Made by a program: the position numbers and the translations under genes. Under the pieces are notes generated by a model that was not told the origin of the DNA, searched no databases, and worked only from the letters and a program-made list of their open reading frames with translations. From Miscanthus floridulus (lineage: Eukaryota > Streptophyta > Magnoliopsida > Poales > Poaceae): a stretch of 64,000 nt of DNA. Below, in pieces: positions 21,028 through 34,225 of the stretch; within the stretch, counting starts at the first letter, position 1, and the number at the start of each line of letters is the position of its first letter. Where the stretch lies: contig NC_089587.1 in NCBI RefSeq assembly GCF_019320115.1, positions 84,802,384 to 84,866,383 on the forward strand. Reading direction: 5' to 3'.

Positions 21028-24000
21028 TGTAACACCCTAAAATTAGCTACTTTCTAAAAAGAGGAAAACGATTTCTGTTAATTGTTTTGTGCTCATAAAA
21101 ACATAGGTAAAAGAAACTTTCTTTAAATTAAATCCAACATAAGGGTAGCAACATGTTTGCGCATATATGTAGTTGCATTGGTACTTTTGTGATGAGTGGG
21201 TTGGAAAATAAATTCAAATCTCAATCTTCAAAATATTATTTTCAAGTAGTGGTTTAAAAAGAAATTGAAAACTTGCAAAAACAAAAGTTAGATAAGATGC
21301 TTTGTTTTCAAAATCTAAAGGCTTGGAAAAGGTTTTAAGACACGTTAGAACGATGCCTCTCTTTCCGGGAAACTTTCCGACCTTTTTCGAGATTAAATTC
21401 CTATTTCTTGAAGCTTTGTCTTTTTCCTTGATCAATCCAAAAGTTTTTTCCGGGAGCTAAAACCACTTTGGTTGTGTTCCTTATCCTTTCATCTATCCCT
21501 AGGAATTTTTATAGATTTTTTCGGAGCTCAGAGATATTTTTTAGAGCCTAAATAGTAATTCTTGATTTTCTGTAATTATTTTAACTCCGAAAATCAATAA
21601 TTGCTAAAATATCTCGACTTTCCAAAATATATATATATGCCGGCATAGCCCTCAACGCGAGGATTCTAGAAGTACAGCCCGTTTTTCGAGCCGCCACTCG
21701 TAGCCCCGCAGATCGGACGCCGAAGTTCTCCAAAGCTAGGTTTCCGGCGAACTCTTCGGCGAGCTTTTCCGGTCAAACCGTCATGTTCTGGCATCAACCA
21801 CCACCACCACAAGGTAGATCTCATCGTTCTCTATACCGTAGTGTATCCCTTTTATCAAATCCATCACCGTTTCACCCTTTCCCGTTCTTTTCTCTTTCTC
21901 CGGTGACGTCTCCGACGAACTCACCATGGAAGCTGGTCTTGTTACTGTCTGCAGGTCCGCTCGGCCCCTCCTCCCGGCCATGCGCAGCCACCCCCGCCCC
22001 CTCGGACCCATAGCGCCAGCACCCCGTGCCCCAGCCCCTGCCCTGCGCAGGAGTAGCAGGTGCTGCTTGGGCATGGTAGGCCGCCGCCGGTCCCTGCATG
22101 GTCGTGCAGACCAGCCCGGCTCCACGTGCCCTGATCCACCGCGGTCTGGCGCCTCCGGCCAGCCGGCTGCTGTAGCAGGCCGAGGTCCCTCTCTCCCCCT
22201 CTGCGAACAGCAGCAGCAAATTTCCAAGGCTGCCATGCCACGTCCGTGAGTTTGAAGAAGGCAAGGAAGAAGATGATGCAAATTACAGAATTGTCACTGG
22301 TTCGTTTATTCCCCGCAGTTTAATCGTTTTAGCTCCGTTTTAGTTCGTTCTAGTTGCGTTAGTTTCGTGTCATGGAGATCTATGTAGTAGAATTATTAGT
22401 GTTCATATCACATGTTTATGAATTTATTTTATTAAAATATTAATTATGTCTATAATTAATTAATCGCTGATTAATTAAAGTCGATTTAGATTTTTAATTT
22501 TGATTCGATTGTCCGAGTTTCATCGCAATGGGTGATATGTGTTCATGACAATGTGTTCCATGTTACCTTATTACGCTTTTATAATTAAATATTAAAATGA
22601 TTAAGTACGCGTGCAAATAGTTTTACAATTAAGTAATATATGTTTTATATCTCGGCAATTCATGTATAATATTAATATGATTAATTGTTGATATTAATAT
22701 TCTTTTCAATTATAAGTTTGGTTAGTTTAAACCCGTTGTATATATGATAAACTTGTATAGATGCTCTCACATACATTTTACTGTTGCAAAGTTTAAGTTT
22801 AACTTGCTTAATCTACCTGGCAACATTTATAAATAAAACATGATTACTCTAACTCAGTTTCTAAATTAAAATATAATTTGACTAAGGCTACGTGTTAGCA
22901 GTGACGTTTAACATGTCTCATATCTCAAAATTTTATAAGTTAAATGTTAATTTGTTTAATGGTTATGCAACTGGGTTTATAATTAAAAGCAACTTAGGTG
23001 AATACATCAGTCTTTCATAAATCATTATCATTATGATTAATATCGACATTAATACATTTTTAATTTATAGCATGCTTAGTTCAACTTCAACACATGATGC
23101 TTTCGTATGGCTTTTGTCACATGTCCTTTAATCTTTCTAGTTAAATGTTTAAATGACTTAAATGATATGAGATATTTTTATAAATAAAATATAATTAGCT
23201 TTAACTCAACTTTTCAAATTGAATACGTTCTGAGTAACCTGAGTGGGTACTACTCACATAGTTTTTCTTAATTAACATGAATCAAGCTCGTAAATGTTTC
23301 TTTTGTAATATATATAAAACTGTTCGGTAGTTGTTTCTTCTTAACGATAGTTTTGTTATCGGCGTGTTCTACGTAGTGGCGTTAGTGGTTTTATACTACG
23401 CTCTTTCTTAAGTAATGAATCAAGTTGATTAATGAAAATATTTACATGTGTTTCTACAGTTAAAATAAGTTAAATGGATAGGTTTTATTTTCCATTGTAC
23501 TGAAAATCCTTCGATAGTCGCTTTTTCGTTGAATCGCATATAGCGTGTCTTTTGCGTTTGTGTGTTCGTAGCGATACGTCGTTTTGCTTATTTTATTGAT
23601 TGATGTACTGTTCTCATATATTCTTGTTTGTATGCCATGTATGGATGTTTGTGTGGTGATAGGTGAGGTTTACGTGGTGATTAAGAAGCAGTTCTCTAAA
23701 GACTAGAAGCTGAGAATTGAAAGCAGAAGATTGAAAGTGGAATACTAAAGGCTTTTGAGCGTATTGCTTTGGAGGAAAAGCAAGTTAAGGCAAGTATAGC
23801 ATGGGACCATCCTTGTTACCTATTCATATTTAATCACTAAATTCATATTGCATGTGTCTCCCTTGTTGCCAATAAGGATATCCTAGATATTTGATATCTT
23901 GTACCTTGAAACCTTTGAGACATTGCATTGGGTAGTTTTTGCTAGTGCTTAACTAAACCATGATCTTGTAACTTGACTAATGATATATGCAATAAACATT

Positions 24001-25011
24001 AAAATATGACTTTTTAGCAACATGGAAATAGGGGGCTGGAGTGTTTAGCTACTTTCTAAATGCTTCAGATTCCTCTCCCTAAGAACTTATCTATAAGCGA
24101 TCATCCGGGACTTACAGTACAGCTATGAGGGCTATATGGCTCTGGCTTTAGCTCAGTATGAGGACCTTTTCTAGCTTGTTAGTGGTTACCTTTATGGCAC
24201 ATGAGGGTATGTTTCCTTTTTTGCTAGGTTGTGTGTATCGTACTGCGATGCCCACGCGTGCCACTCCTAGAGATGTGCCACATACGCCTAGCGGCCCTAA
24301 CTTGTTAGACGAACCTTTGAAAGGCTTCACATGAACCCTGCTGACCTTCCTTGGTAGTGGGTCAAGAGGCTGATCACCTCGGGCGAAAGGGTAAATCATG
24401 ACTTACAGTGAAAGTGTACAAACTCTGTAGAGTATAAAACTATTATAACAGCCGTGCTCACGGTCACGAGCGGCCTTGGACCCTTATGGAATAGAGATGA
24501 TCACTAATGGATAATGATGATGCTAATAATTAACTGTTTATGCTATACATTATTCATGTTTACCCGATCATGTGTTTATGGGAATGATAAATTCTTTGCC
24601 ACTCAATTGCTTAAAAAGATGATCTATTAAAGCTAATCGCAGTAAACCAGTGTCAGCCCTTTTAAGCCTCATGAACCCTATGATATAATTGTTAAGTACG
24701 ACATGTACTTATGCTTGTTTTACTTTTCTATACTTTGGATAAAAATCCTAGATGGGTACCAGATTGCTAGTCTAGAGGAGTTAGACTTGTGGTCAACCAG
24801 TCAGTTGTCCCTATGGATTTGGAGTCTTCGCCAGAAGATTGGAGTCAACTTTCCGCTATCTAAACTCTGAGGTTATTTTCCTTTTACTAATACGTTATGT
24901 AATAAGTATTGTCTCTTGATATTACCCTAATTTGTGGCTATATGTGAGATTTGACTTTCTGGGCTCATATATAGTGTGTATCTGGTTTTGTCTTTAAAAC
25001 TGGGTGCTACA
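21028..25011 (+). mobile_element. Complete 3' LTR of a Ty3/gypsy element (LTR 2, 3984 bp)
   Basis: Begins TGTAACACCCTAAAATTAGC directly after a polypurine tract and ends TTAAAACTGGGTGCTACA, so TG...CA with short terminal inversion (TGTAACACCC / GGGTGCTACA). Related LTRs lie at 10828-13876 and from 41240. 21780-22260 is GC-rich and gives overlapping reading frames on both strands, with no similarity I recognise; it is probably transcribed leader sequence. The sequence from 23722 onward is repeated downstream as part of a tandem duplication. The 5' LTR and nearly all of the internal region are missing, so no target duplication can be tested. Confidence 0.8.
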
Positions 25012-27506
25012 CTCATGCTATCGAAAACCTAAGCATAGCAGCTACTCGAACCTACACTAGTAAGACTCATATGATAGATATATCTATGCATGTGGTTTCC
25101 ATAAAATTCATGTAACATAAATGCACATCACATATATACATATAGTGATTATAAAAAATAAGGGTTATGCACCGGGGCTTGCCTTGGACAGGCGTGGTGT
25201 CAGTCGAGTGAGTTGGTGGTGGCTTTGGGACCACCTCCCTCACAAGGACCTCCCCCTCATATTCCTCAACGATCTCCTCGAACTCACGATCATCTGTGGT
25301 CACTATCTCCACCAACTCATTCTCTACATGCATGCGATAATGATGCAATCATTTAGCATTTAGGCAACAACAACTCTTAAAATAAGAATACGCATACCAA
25401 GCTACTAAGCTAGCTCTAATGACTAAGATACTAAGCTAACTATCTTCTTCATCAAGCAAAGTGTTGGGTTCAACTAACAAACACGTAGCTTTGTAATTTA
25501 AGGGTATATCTTTAGTTCTACTAAGGATTTAATGTATATTGAAACAAAGAGCACTTAACTACCCTAATGCTTAGTCTATTCGAAGGCAACAAAAAATTAT
25601 AGTGAGCACATAATAATACAATGAAGCTACTATAAAAATTTCAGGGCTAAAGTTACCACCAATTTACCACAAAAATTCCTACAATGATTAACTTAATAAT
25701 ATTAAGCATTCTCAAACGATTTAAAAGCTCCTAGTATCAACACATATAAGTATGAACTAAATACACCAATAGATAGACCATAATTTTAGGAACCTAACAA
25801 AATTTGTTTCATAATTTTTGGACACCTACATAAGTTTATATTAATTACCAAAGATCAGCTCAAAAATTAAATTAGAAAACCATTACTAATTTCCTAGGGA
25901 AAAGAAAAATGAATCTCCCGTGCGGCCAACACGTGCGCGCACACAGCGGCCCGCTGAAGCGGCCCATGTGACGCCGACCCGCACACGAGATGGCCCGCGA
26001 TGGGGGAATCCTGCATGAGCTAGCGCTTTTGCAAAATAGACCTCGCACTTCTCCCAAATTATAACTAAGTCCTAATGCTATTTCCCCTCTCTTAAACCTT
26101 CTCACTTAACCCCCTAGCTTTCCTAGAATTCCAACGCGTGCACCCTCGGTGACTCAACGCATGGCAGCGCGGTGGGCGGTGACACAGCGCGGCCGCACCG
26201 GCCACCTAGGACCTACATCGACTCTCCTAACGGGTCGGTCACCATCTCCAACCCGAGCGGCTACGCTAAGTGGCAGTGCAAGGTGACATGACTTGCTAGG
26301 GAAAGCTGTAGTGGTGCATGGCCATCCGCAACGGTGATGCCACTGTTCCAGCAAGCTAGGGCAGCTACAGACCTAATTAGTTAGTGCACGAGCATCAGGA
26401 GGCTACCGTGGACCAGGCCGAGGTGACGATTGGAGCGGAGGATGATGGAGAAGGGCTAGCCACATGTGGCCGAGCCATGCAGTGGTGCACCATGGCGGCA
26501 TGGTCACGTCAGCGACAATGGGGAGGCGGTAGAGGTTCGGCTATGGCGCGCAGGGTGAAGAAGGGATGAAGGCGAATCTAGTGGTGCACAAGAATTGGCT
26601 CGGGGTGCAGTGATGGAGGGCTGCCCTCGGCCATGGCCGAGCGCGGCCTTATCGGCATGACGGTGGGGAAAGTTCCAAATTGGAGCTTGGTCGTGCATGA
26701 TTCAAGGCTGGGTGGGATCAGGCAGCGAGTGGACTTGATGATAAAGCTATGGATGCGCTGAATTGAATGGAGGTGATCGCTCGATGCTTAACTCAACATC
26801 GGTAGTAGAGAGAGAGAGAGAGAGATAGGCGCGATAGGTGGGGCTCAGCTTAGGCTCGCCTTGGTGAGACGCGATCGGCGAGATTGTGGAGGCATGTGCG
26901 CAGACACTACAGACAAGTGTGCACATCCATGACCTGCATGGCCCGCATGACACAGCGCCATAAATGGCAAGGCGACGACGAGCTCAGGCCACGTGCGCGT
27001 GGTAGTGGCAGCCTCGTACTAGGCTAGTAGTGGCGTAGAGGTGTAGAGAGAAGCGTGGATGTGACGGTGAGGCGATGGCACCGGTTATGGCTGCATCACG
27101 GTGAGGGGCGGGTTGGCAGCATGGCAGGGTCAGCGACAGTACCGCTTGGCTACGCAAGCAGTAGCGGTGGCTCTGCACGCTAGAGGCCAGTGGTGGCTAG
27201 GCCACAGCTAGGCCAGAGTAGCTACGGCCAGCCATGCATGGCAGCGCACGCGTGACCAACGCGTGACGCTGTGCGGCCGGGCATGGTGATTGCGCTCACC
27301 CGGCAAACTAGCCCGAGAACGTGTTGTGAACGAATTTTAAAGCATCTATAAAAACTAAACGGTTGTTCTAGGAATCAAACCGCCTTCACCATGCTCTAGA
27401 GGGCTTATCAAGCTACCAATTTGAACTAAAACACGACACCACTTCTTAACTCAATTTCACAAAATAAATTCCCAAACATGGCATTGTCTTGCTGTCTTGA
27501 ATTTTG
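25012..27506 (-). mobile_element. Minus-strand LTR-like sequence, duplicated copy 1
   Basis: First copy of the sequence described at 28796-31616, without its outer end. It has the block GTTAAGTGAGAAGG (minus, near 26100) and GC-rich stretches. The 93-codon minus frame 25348-25067 contains an acidic segment (DDREFEEIVEEYEGE); I do not recognise a domain and it may be leader sequence. Confidence 0.5.
26805..26826. repeat. (AG)n microsatellite in copy 1
   Basis: About 20 bases of alternating AG. Copy 2 has an interrupted, shorter version at about 30591-30603. Confidence 0.85.
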
Positions 27507-30500
27507 AGCAGAAGATTGAAAGTGGAATACTAAAGGCTTTTGAGCGTATTGCTTTGGAGGAAAAGCAAGTTAAGGCAAGTATAGCATGGGACCATCCTTG
27601 TTACCTATTCATATTTAATCACTAAATTCATATTGCATGTGTCTCCCTTGTTGCCAATAAGGATATCCTAGATATTTGATATCTTGTACCTTGAAACCTT
27701 TGAGACATTGCATTGGGTAGTTTTTGCTAGTGCTTAACTAAACCATGATCTTGTAACTTGACTAATGATATATGCAATAAACATTAAATATGACTTTTTA
27801 GCAACATGGAAATAGGGGGCTGGAGTGTTTAGCTACTTTCTAAATGCTTCAGATTCCTCTCCCTAAGAACTTATCTATAAGCGATCATCCGGGACTTACA
27901 GTACAGCTATGAGGGCTATATGGCTCTGGCTTTAGCTCAGTATGAGGACCTTTTCTAGCTTGTTAGTGGTTACCTTTATGGCACATGAGGGTATGTTTCC
28001 TTTTTTGCTAGGTTGTGTGTATCGTACTGCGATGCCCACGCGTGCCACTCCTAGAGATGTGCCACATACGCCTAGCGGCCCTAACTTGTTAGACGAACCT
28101 TTGAAAGGCTTCACATGAACCCTGCTGACCTTCCTTGGTAGTGGGTCAAGAGGCTGATCACCTCGGGCGAAAGGGTAAATCATGACTTACAGTGAAAGTG
28201 TACAAACTCTGTAGAGTATAAAACTATTATAACAGCCGTGCTCACGGTCACGAGCGGCCTTGGACCCTTATGGAATAGAGATGATCACTAATGGATAATG
28301 ATGATGCTAATAATTAACTGTTTATGCTATACATTATTCATGTTTACCCGATCATGTGTTTATGGGAATGATAAATTCTTTGCCACTCAATTGCTTAAAA
28401 AGATGATCTATTAAAGCTAATCGCAGTAAACCAGTGTCAGCCCTTTTAAGCCTCATGAACCCTATGATATAATTGTTAAGTACGACATGTACTTATGCTT
28501 GTTTTACTTTTCTATACTTTGGATAAAAATCCTAGATGGGTACCAGATTGCTAGTCTAGAGGAGTTAGACTTGTGGTCAACCAGTCAGTTGTCCCTATGG
28601 ATTTGGAGTCTTCGCCAGAAGATTGGAGTCAACTTTCCGCTATCTAAACTCTGAGGTTATTTTCCTTTTACTAATACGTTATGTAATAAGTATTGTCTCT
28701 TGATATTACCCTAATTTGTGGCTATATGTGAGATTTGACTTTCTGGGCTCATATATAGTGTGTATCTGGTTTTGTCTTTAAAACTGGGTGCTACACTCAT
28801 GCTATCGAAAACCTAAGCATAGCAGCTACTCGAACCTACACTAGTAAGACTCATATGATAGATATATCTATGCATGTGGTTTCCATAAAATTCATGTAAC
28901 ATAAATGCACATCACATATATACATATAGTGATTATAAAAAATAAGGGTTATGCACCGGGGCTTGCCTTGGACAGGCGTGGTGTCAGTCGAGTGAGTTGG
29001 TGGTGGCTTTGGGACCACCTCCCTCACAAGGACCTCCCCCTCATATTCCTCAACGATCTCCTCGAACTCACGATCATCTGTGGTCACTATCTCCACCAAC
29101 TCATTCTCTACATGCATGCGATAATGATGCAATCATTTAGCATTTAGGCAACAACAACTCTTAAAATAAGAATACGCATACCAAGCTACTAAGCTAGCTC
29201 TAATGACTAAGATACTAAGCTAACTATCTTCTTCATCAAGCAAAGTGTTGGGTTCAACTAACAAACACGTAGCTTTGTAATTTAAGGGTATATCTTTAGT
29301 TCTACTAAGGATTTAATGTATATTGAAACAAAGAGCACTTAACTACCCTAATGCTTAGTCTATTCGAAGGCAACAAAAAATTATAGTGAGCACATAATAA
29401 TACAATGAAGCTACTATAAAAATTTCAGGGCTAAAGTTACCACCAATTTACCACAAAAATTCCTACAATGATTAACTTAATAATATTAAGCATTCTCAAA
29501 CGATTTAAAAGCTCCTAGTATCAACACATATAAGTATGAACTAAATACACCAATAGATAGACCATAATTTTAGGAACCTAACAAAATTTGTTTCATAATT
29601 TTTGGACACCTACATAAGTTTATATTAATTACCAAAGATCAGCTCAAAAATTAAATTAGAAAACCATTACTAATTTCCTAGGGAAAAGAAAAATGAATCT
29701 CCCGTGCGGCCAACACGTGCGCGCACACAGCGGCCCGCTGAAGCGGCCCATGTGACGCCGACCCGCACACGAGATGGCCCGCGATGGGGGAATCCTGCAT
29801 GAGCTAGCGCTTTTGCAAAATAGACCTCGCACTTCTCCCAAATTATAACTAAGTCCTAATGCTATTTCCCCTCTCTTAAACCTTCTCACTTAACCCCCTA
29901 GCTTTCCTAGAATTCCAACGCGTGCACCCTCGGTGACTCAACGCATGGCAGCGCGGTGGGCGGTGACACAGCGCGGCCGCACCGGCCACCTAGGACCTAC
30001 ATCGACTCTCCTAACGGGTCGGTCACCATCTCCAACCCGAGCGGCTACGCTAAGTGGCAGTGCAAGGTGACATGACTTGCTAGGGAAAGCTGTAGTGGTG
30101 CATGGCCATCCGCAACGGTGATGCCACTGTTCCAGCAAGCTAGGGCAGCTACAGACCTAATTAGTTAGCACGCGATCATCAAGAGACTACCATGGACTAG
30201 GCCGAGGTGATGATTGGAGCTAAGGATGATGGAGAAGGGCTGGCCACATGCGGCCGAGCCATGTGGTGGCGCACCATGGCAGCACGATTGTGTCAGCGAT
30301 GATGGGGAGGCGGTAGAGGTTCGGCTATGGCATGTAGGGCAAAGTAGGGATGAAGGCGAATCTAGTGGTGCACAAGAATTGGCTCGGGGTGAAGTGATGG
30401 AGGGCTACCCTCAGCCATGGCCGAGCACGGCCTTATCAGCACAACGGTGGTGAAAGTTCCAAATTGGAGCTTGGTTGTGCACGATTAAAGGCTAGGTGGG

Positions 30501-31285
30501 GTCAAGCAGTGAGAGGACTTGATGATCAAGCCATGGATGCGCTGAATTGAATGGAGGTGATCGCTCGATGCTTAACTCAATGGCGGTAATAGAGAAAGAG
30601 AGACGGGGCATGACAGGTGGGCTTAGCTCGGGCTCGCCTTGGTGAGACACGATCGGCATGATTGTGGAGGCATGTGCGCAGACACTACAGACAAGTGTGC
30701 ACATCCATGACCTGCATGGCCCGCATGACACAGCGCCATAAATGGCAAGGCGACGACGAGCTCGGCCACGTGCGCGTGGTAGTGGCAGCCTCGTACTAGG
30801 CTAGTAGTGTGCGTAGAGGTGTAGAGAGAAGCGTGGATGTGACGGTGAGGCGATGGCACCGGTTATGGCTGCATCACGGTGAGGGGCGGGTTGGCAGCAT
30901 GGCAGGGTCAGCGACAGTACCGCTTGGCTACGCAAGCAGTAGCGGTGGCTCTGCACGCTAGAGGCCAGTGGTGGCTAGGCCACAGCTAGGCCAGAGTAGC
31001 TACGGCCAGCCATGCATGGCAGCGCACGCGTGACCAACGCGTGACGCTGTGCGGCCGGGCATGGTGATTGCGCTCACCCGGCAAACTAGCCCGAGAACGT
31101 GTTGTGAACGAATTTTAAAGCATCTATAAAAACTAAACGGTTGTTCTAGGAATCAAACCGCCTTCACCATGCTCTAGAGGGCTTATCAAGCTACCAATTT
31201 CGAACTAAAACACGACACCACTTCTTAACTCAATTTCACAAAATAAATTCCCAAACATGGCATTGTCTTGCTGTCTTGAATTTTG
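27507..31285. repeat. Tandem duplication, copy 2 (3779 bp)
   Basis: Starts AGCAGAAGATTGAAAGTGG exactly as copy 1 and ends GTCTTGAATTTTG, after which the sequence runs on uniquely (ATTCCAAGTTTC). 27507-30161 is almost identical to copy 1; 30162-30650 is clearly diverged; 30651-31285 is again nearly identical. It therefore carries a second truncated LTR 2 tail (27507-28795). Confidence 0.95.
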
Positions 31286-31616
31286 ATTCCAAGTTTCATT
31301 TCTAGGCTATCAAAATGTTAGCTAGTGATGTTATTTTTCTACAGCAAGGATTTCATTGTCATCTACAAAGTTCATATTCCAAACTTTATTTAAATGCCAC
31401 ATATATGTTCTATAGTGTTTTTGTTCAATAAAAATTGGTTTTAAACCCTACTTGATATACATGGGTTATGGAATAGCCTCTCATTTAGCATTTTATTGAT
31501 CATCTTAGGTTCCAAAAATTTTATCCACACATTCCATCACATGCATTATCACATAAACATGATGCTCATGACATGGTTTAGTAATTTGTTTAGGGCGTAA
31601 CACCGAGGGTATTACA
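28796..31616 (-). mobile_element. Minus-strand LTR with outer end, duplicated copy 2
   Basis: Read on the minus strand it starts TGTAATACCCTCGGTGTTAC at 31616, a typical long-LTR gypsy start, and runs to the boundary with the plus-strand LTR 2 tail at 28795. The GC-rich centre (29690-31100) carries many CG dinucleotides. The minus frame at 29132-28851 is identical to that of copy 1. The far end is not a TG...CA terminus because LTR 2 interrupts it, so LTR 2's element seems to have inserted into this older element. Confidence 0.55.
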
Positions 31617-32059
31617 CCGTGCCCTCCAGCAAAGAGGCACAAGAAGGAATGTGGATCCTCTGGCACCAAGGATTAGAATTAGTTTAGTATAGCTAGTCCT
31701 ACTGTGCAGTCTAATCTAGTAAGTTAGTTTTAATTAGTTAAAAATGAAGTAGTTATGTTTGGTACTTTTGTGCAGTCTAATCTAGTAAGTTAGTTCGAAA
31801 TGCAGTCTAATCTAGTAAGCTAGGAGGGAAAAAACAAATCCCCAATCAGTGTCTTAACTTCGTGGATCAGTGGCTTAGCATTTTGGAAAGACCTTAATGT
31901 AGTTGCTAGAAGGGGAAAAATTCTCAATCTAGTAAGTTTTGTGTAATTACTTGGTAATCTAATACCAATGTGTGCTACTTTTGTAATCTAGTAGCTTGGA
32001 GCTTTTGGAAAGAATGAAATTAAGACATATCTGAGAACAGTGTGTTGAATTCATGGATT
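31617..32059. repeat. Unassigned stretch with a 20-bp word in three copies
   Basis: TGCAGTCTAATCTAGTAAG occurs at about 31705, 31771 and 31801. The start (31617-31676) could encode a short Lys-rich tail ending in TAG at 31674-31676 (possible end of a transposon gene), but this is too short to assign. Confidence 0.45.
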
Positions 32060-32227
32060 CGTTAATGTTAATGGCTTGGATTTTCTGGAACAAACGAAAT
32101 CAAGTCATCTTTGACAGCAAAGTTCTCTTTTATTAACTCATGGCTAAAGCAAAGATTGTAATTGAACTGATCTTTTTTGTTTGCTTCTTTGTCTCTTAAC
32201 CCCCCTTATTTTCCCCTTTTTGTAATT
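32060..32227 (+). mobile_element. Possible LINE (L1-type) 3' remnant
   Basis: 32073-32114 reads AWIFWNKRNQVIFD, like the zf-RVT tail of plant L1 reverse transcriptases. It is followed by a CT-rich stretch and TTTGTAATTAG, resembling an L1 3' end. Too short for certainty. Confidence 0.35.
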
Positions 32228-32482
32228 AGGCATGTTTGGTTCCTATACATAGTCTACCACAACTAACCTTAGCCAAGTGTGGCAAGCCACAAAAAGTGTG
32301 GCTAGCAAATTGGTTGCCACACTTTGCCATGCCTAAGGGAATCTTGCCACACTTATTTACTCTATGGCATGTGGAGCCCAAAAGAATCATGCCTAACCTT
32401 AGTTTAAAACCAACAATTGCCAACTTGGTTAAACTTGGCTAAGGTGAAATGTGGCAAAGTGTGGCTAGCAACCAAACAGGAA
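32228..32482. mobile_element. MITE of about 255 bp
   Basis: CATGTTTGGTTCCTA at the left pairs with AGCAACCAAACAGG at the right. The interior is rich in GTGTGGC and its inverse, giving extended self-complementarity (TTTGCCACAC / GTGTGGCAAA type). No coding capacity. Confidence 0.65.
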
Positions 32483-33308
32483 AGTTCAGTAGGGGCGCAA
32501 GCCCCTCCTGTTTACTAAAAACAAACAAACAAACAAACTTCTCTTGGAAGCTATCGTTCCACAGGGATCCATATATCCTTCAACACACTTTTTGGCCGTG
32601 AGATTACATCAATCCTTCAACACAACACATTGAACATTAACAAACAACACACTCTGAGAGAGATTCACAAATATAGTAAAGATAGGGGGAGCAAACAAAT
32701 AAATGACATTGTATGGGGATCAATTAAAATTTGAAGCACACAAGTAGGGGGAGCAAGCTCATAAACTTGTTTGTTGCATTTGTATGTGCATTTACATTGT
32801 TTGTTTGCATGGCATAAGTTTTAAATTCCCTATCTATGCTTGTGTGGTGTATGCTAAAGTATAGAAAATGATTGATGAAATGAAAACTAGCATGCATAGG
32901 AACAATAACTAGACTCGTGCTTATCATGTAAAAACTAGACCCTTTCATATAATGTTGATCTCATGGGGTTTTCTAGTTTTTGTGAATGTCTAGTTACTAA
33001 TGGTGCTAAGGATGATGTATGTTGGCAACTCCGATTGGTATCACGCTTCAAAGGTCCATCCTTTACACGTTAGCATCATTTGGTAGTCATTACTCTCCCA
33101 CACTTTCTATCTATGCATATGTGCAAGCTTTCAAATCCAAACTCTTAGCACATATGTAGGGGCAGCTAATGCTACCAATTTGGGTTGATGAAACTTGTCC
33201 ATAATCTTTACACAAGGTAATATGCTTGGGCAAGCAACATGAATCCAAGAAAATTTCATTGAATATCTTTGTAAATAGGTTGTCATCAATTACCAAAAAG
33301 GGAGAGAT
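32483..33308 (+). mobile_element. 3' internal end of a Sirevirus-type element (D, plus strand)
   Basis: Non-coding sequence with the GTAGGGGGAGCAAGCTCAT word and a polypurine tract AAAAAGGGAGAGAT (33295-33308) directly before an LTR starting TGAAAACCC. Homologous, in inverted orientation, to 40206-41239. The left limit is uncertain. Confidence 0.65.
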
Positions 33309-34225
33309 TGAAAACCCTAGTTTGGTTTTGGATAATTGATGAAACCTAGCACTAACCTTTGTCATGAGCGATGATATGAGCTAGGTTGGTGCAATACAAG
33401 TGATTGAGCAAGGTGAGGTCCATGGAGATGAAGATGGACTTGTGTTGATGATGATCAAGCTCTAACTTAGAAAAGAAGAAAGATATGTTTTTGTTTTGCA
33501 CTCAAGACACCATAGAGGGTGTGAGTGACTTAGGATCGTTAGCCATACTATAAAGAGGGGAAATCTTTGGCTAAACGGTTTATCGAGTGCCACTAGGTGA
33601 CATGACTTTTGCATATGCATTTAGGAACCTAGTGTGCTAACCTTGACCCTTGTAAAATGCTTTGAAAAATGCTAACACATATGCACACAAGTTCTACACT
33701 TTGTGGTTAGCAAGTTGGAAGCAAGGGCAAAGCGATTGTAGACTTAGAAAAAGAAAAATAGGAGAAGGTCCACGACCGAACACTGGCCACGGGGTGACTG
33801 GACTCACCCCGGTGCGTTCGGTCATTTATAGACGAGGCAACGTGGCTGGCCGAGAGCGGCAAGGCACGACCGGACGCTAGCCCTAGCTTGATCGACACGT
33901 CCGATAACATGTTGAAAGGTGGCAGCTTCGCGCAATTAGATGCGCAGGGCGCGAGTCAGGTAGCGCTGACGTATGGTGATGTAGGCTTTGTGTGCGTGTG
34001 CAGAGAAGAAGAAAGCCAACCAAACACTGGGGTGTGTCAGGTCGCTCTTGACCTGATGAGTCCGGTCAATAGAAATCGTCTCAGAGATCTTACTGGAAAT
34101 GACCGAACCTTGAGTGGCACCAAGTCCGGTTGCTGCTCAGGCGCGTCTGGTCATAACTTAACTATTTGCATGCTCGGGTTTTGACCGTTGGAGATCAACA
34201 GCATGAGTTCAAAGTGATGACACAT
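33309..34225 (+). mobile_element. Truncated Sirevirus LTR (element D)
   Basis: Begins TGAAAACCCTAGTTTGG after the polypurine tract. 33770-34150 holds CG-rich words of the GACCG(A/G)AC / GTCCGGT type that are common in Sirevirus LTRs. It stops near 34225, where minus-strand element A sequence starts, so its 3' part is lost. Confidence 0.6.

Larger units (their letters stand above)
23722..27506. repeat. Tandem duplication, copy 1 (3785 bp)
   Basis: Spans the last 1290 bp of LTR 2 and 2495 bp of the adjoining minus-strand LTR-like sequence. It is followed immediately by copy 2 at an offset of 3785 bases (3784 after a one-base indel near 24003). Confidence 0.95.

Noticed and set aside
21781..22281. 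Open frames on both strands (up to 166 codons)
   Set aside because: GC-rich transcribed leader of gypsy LTR 2; strands are open alike and no domain is recognised.
31617..31676. Short Lys-rich frame as end of a real gene
   Set aside because: Only about 19 codons, no upstream coding sequence (the region before it is a minus-strand LTR), so no gene can be called.
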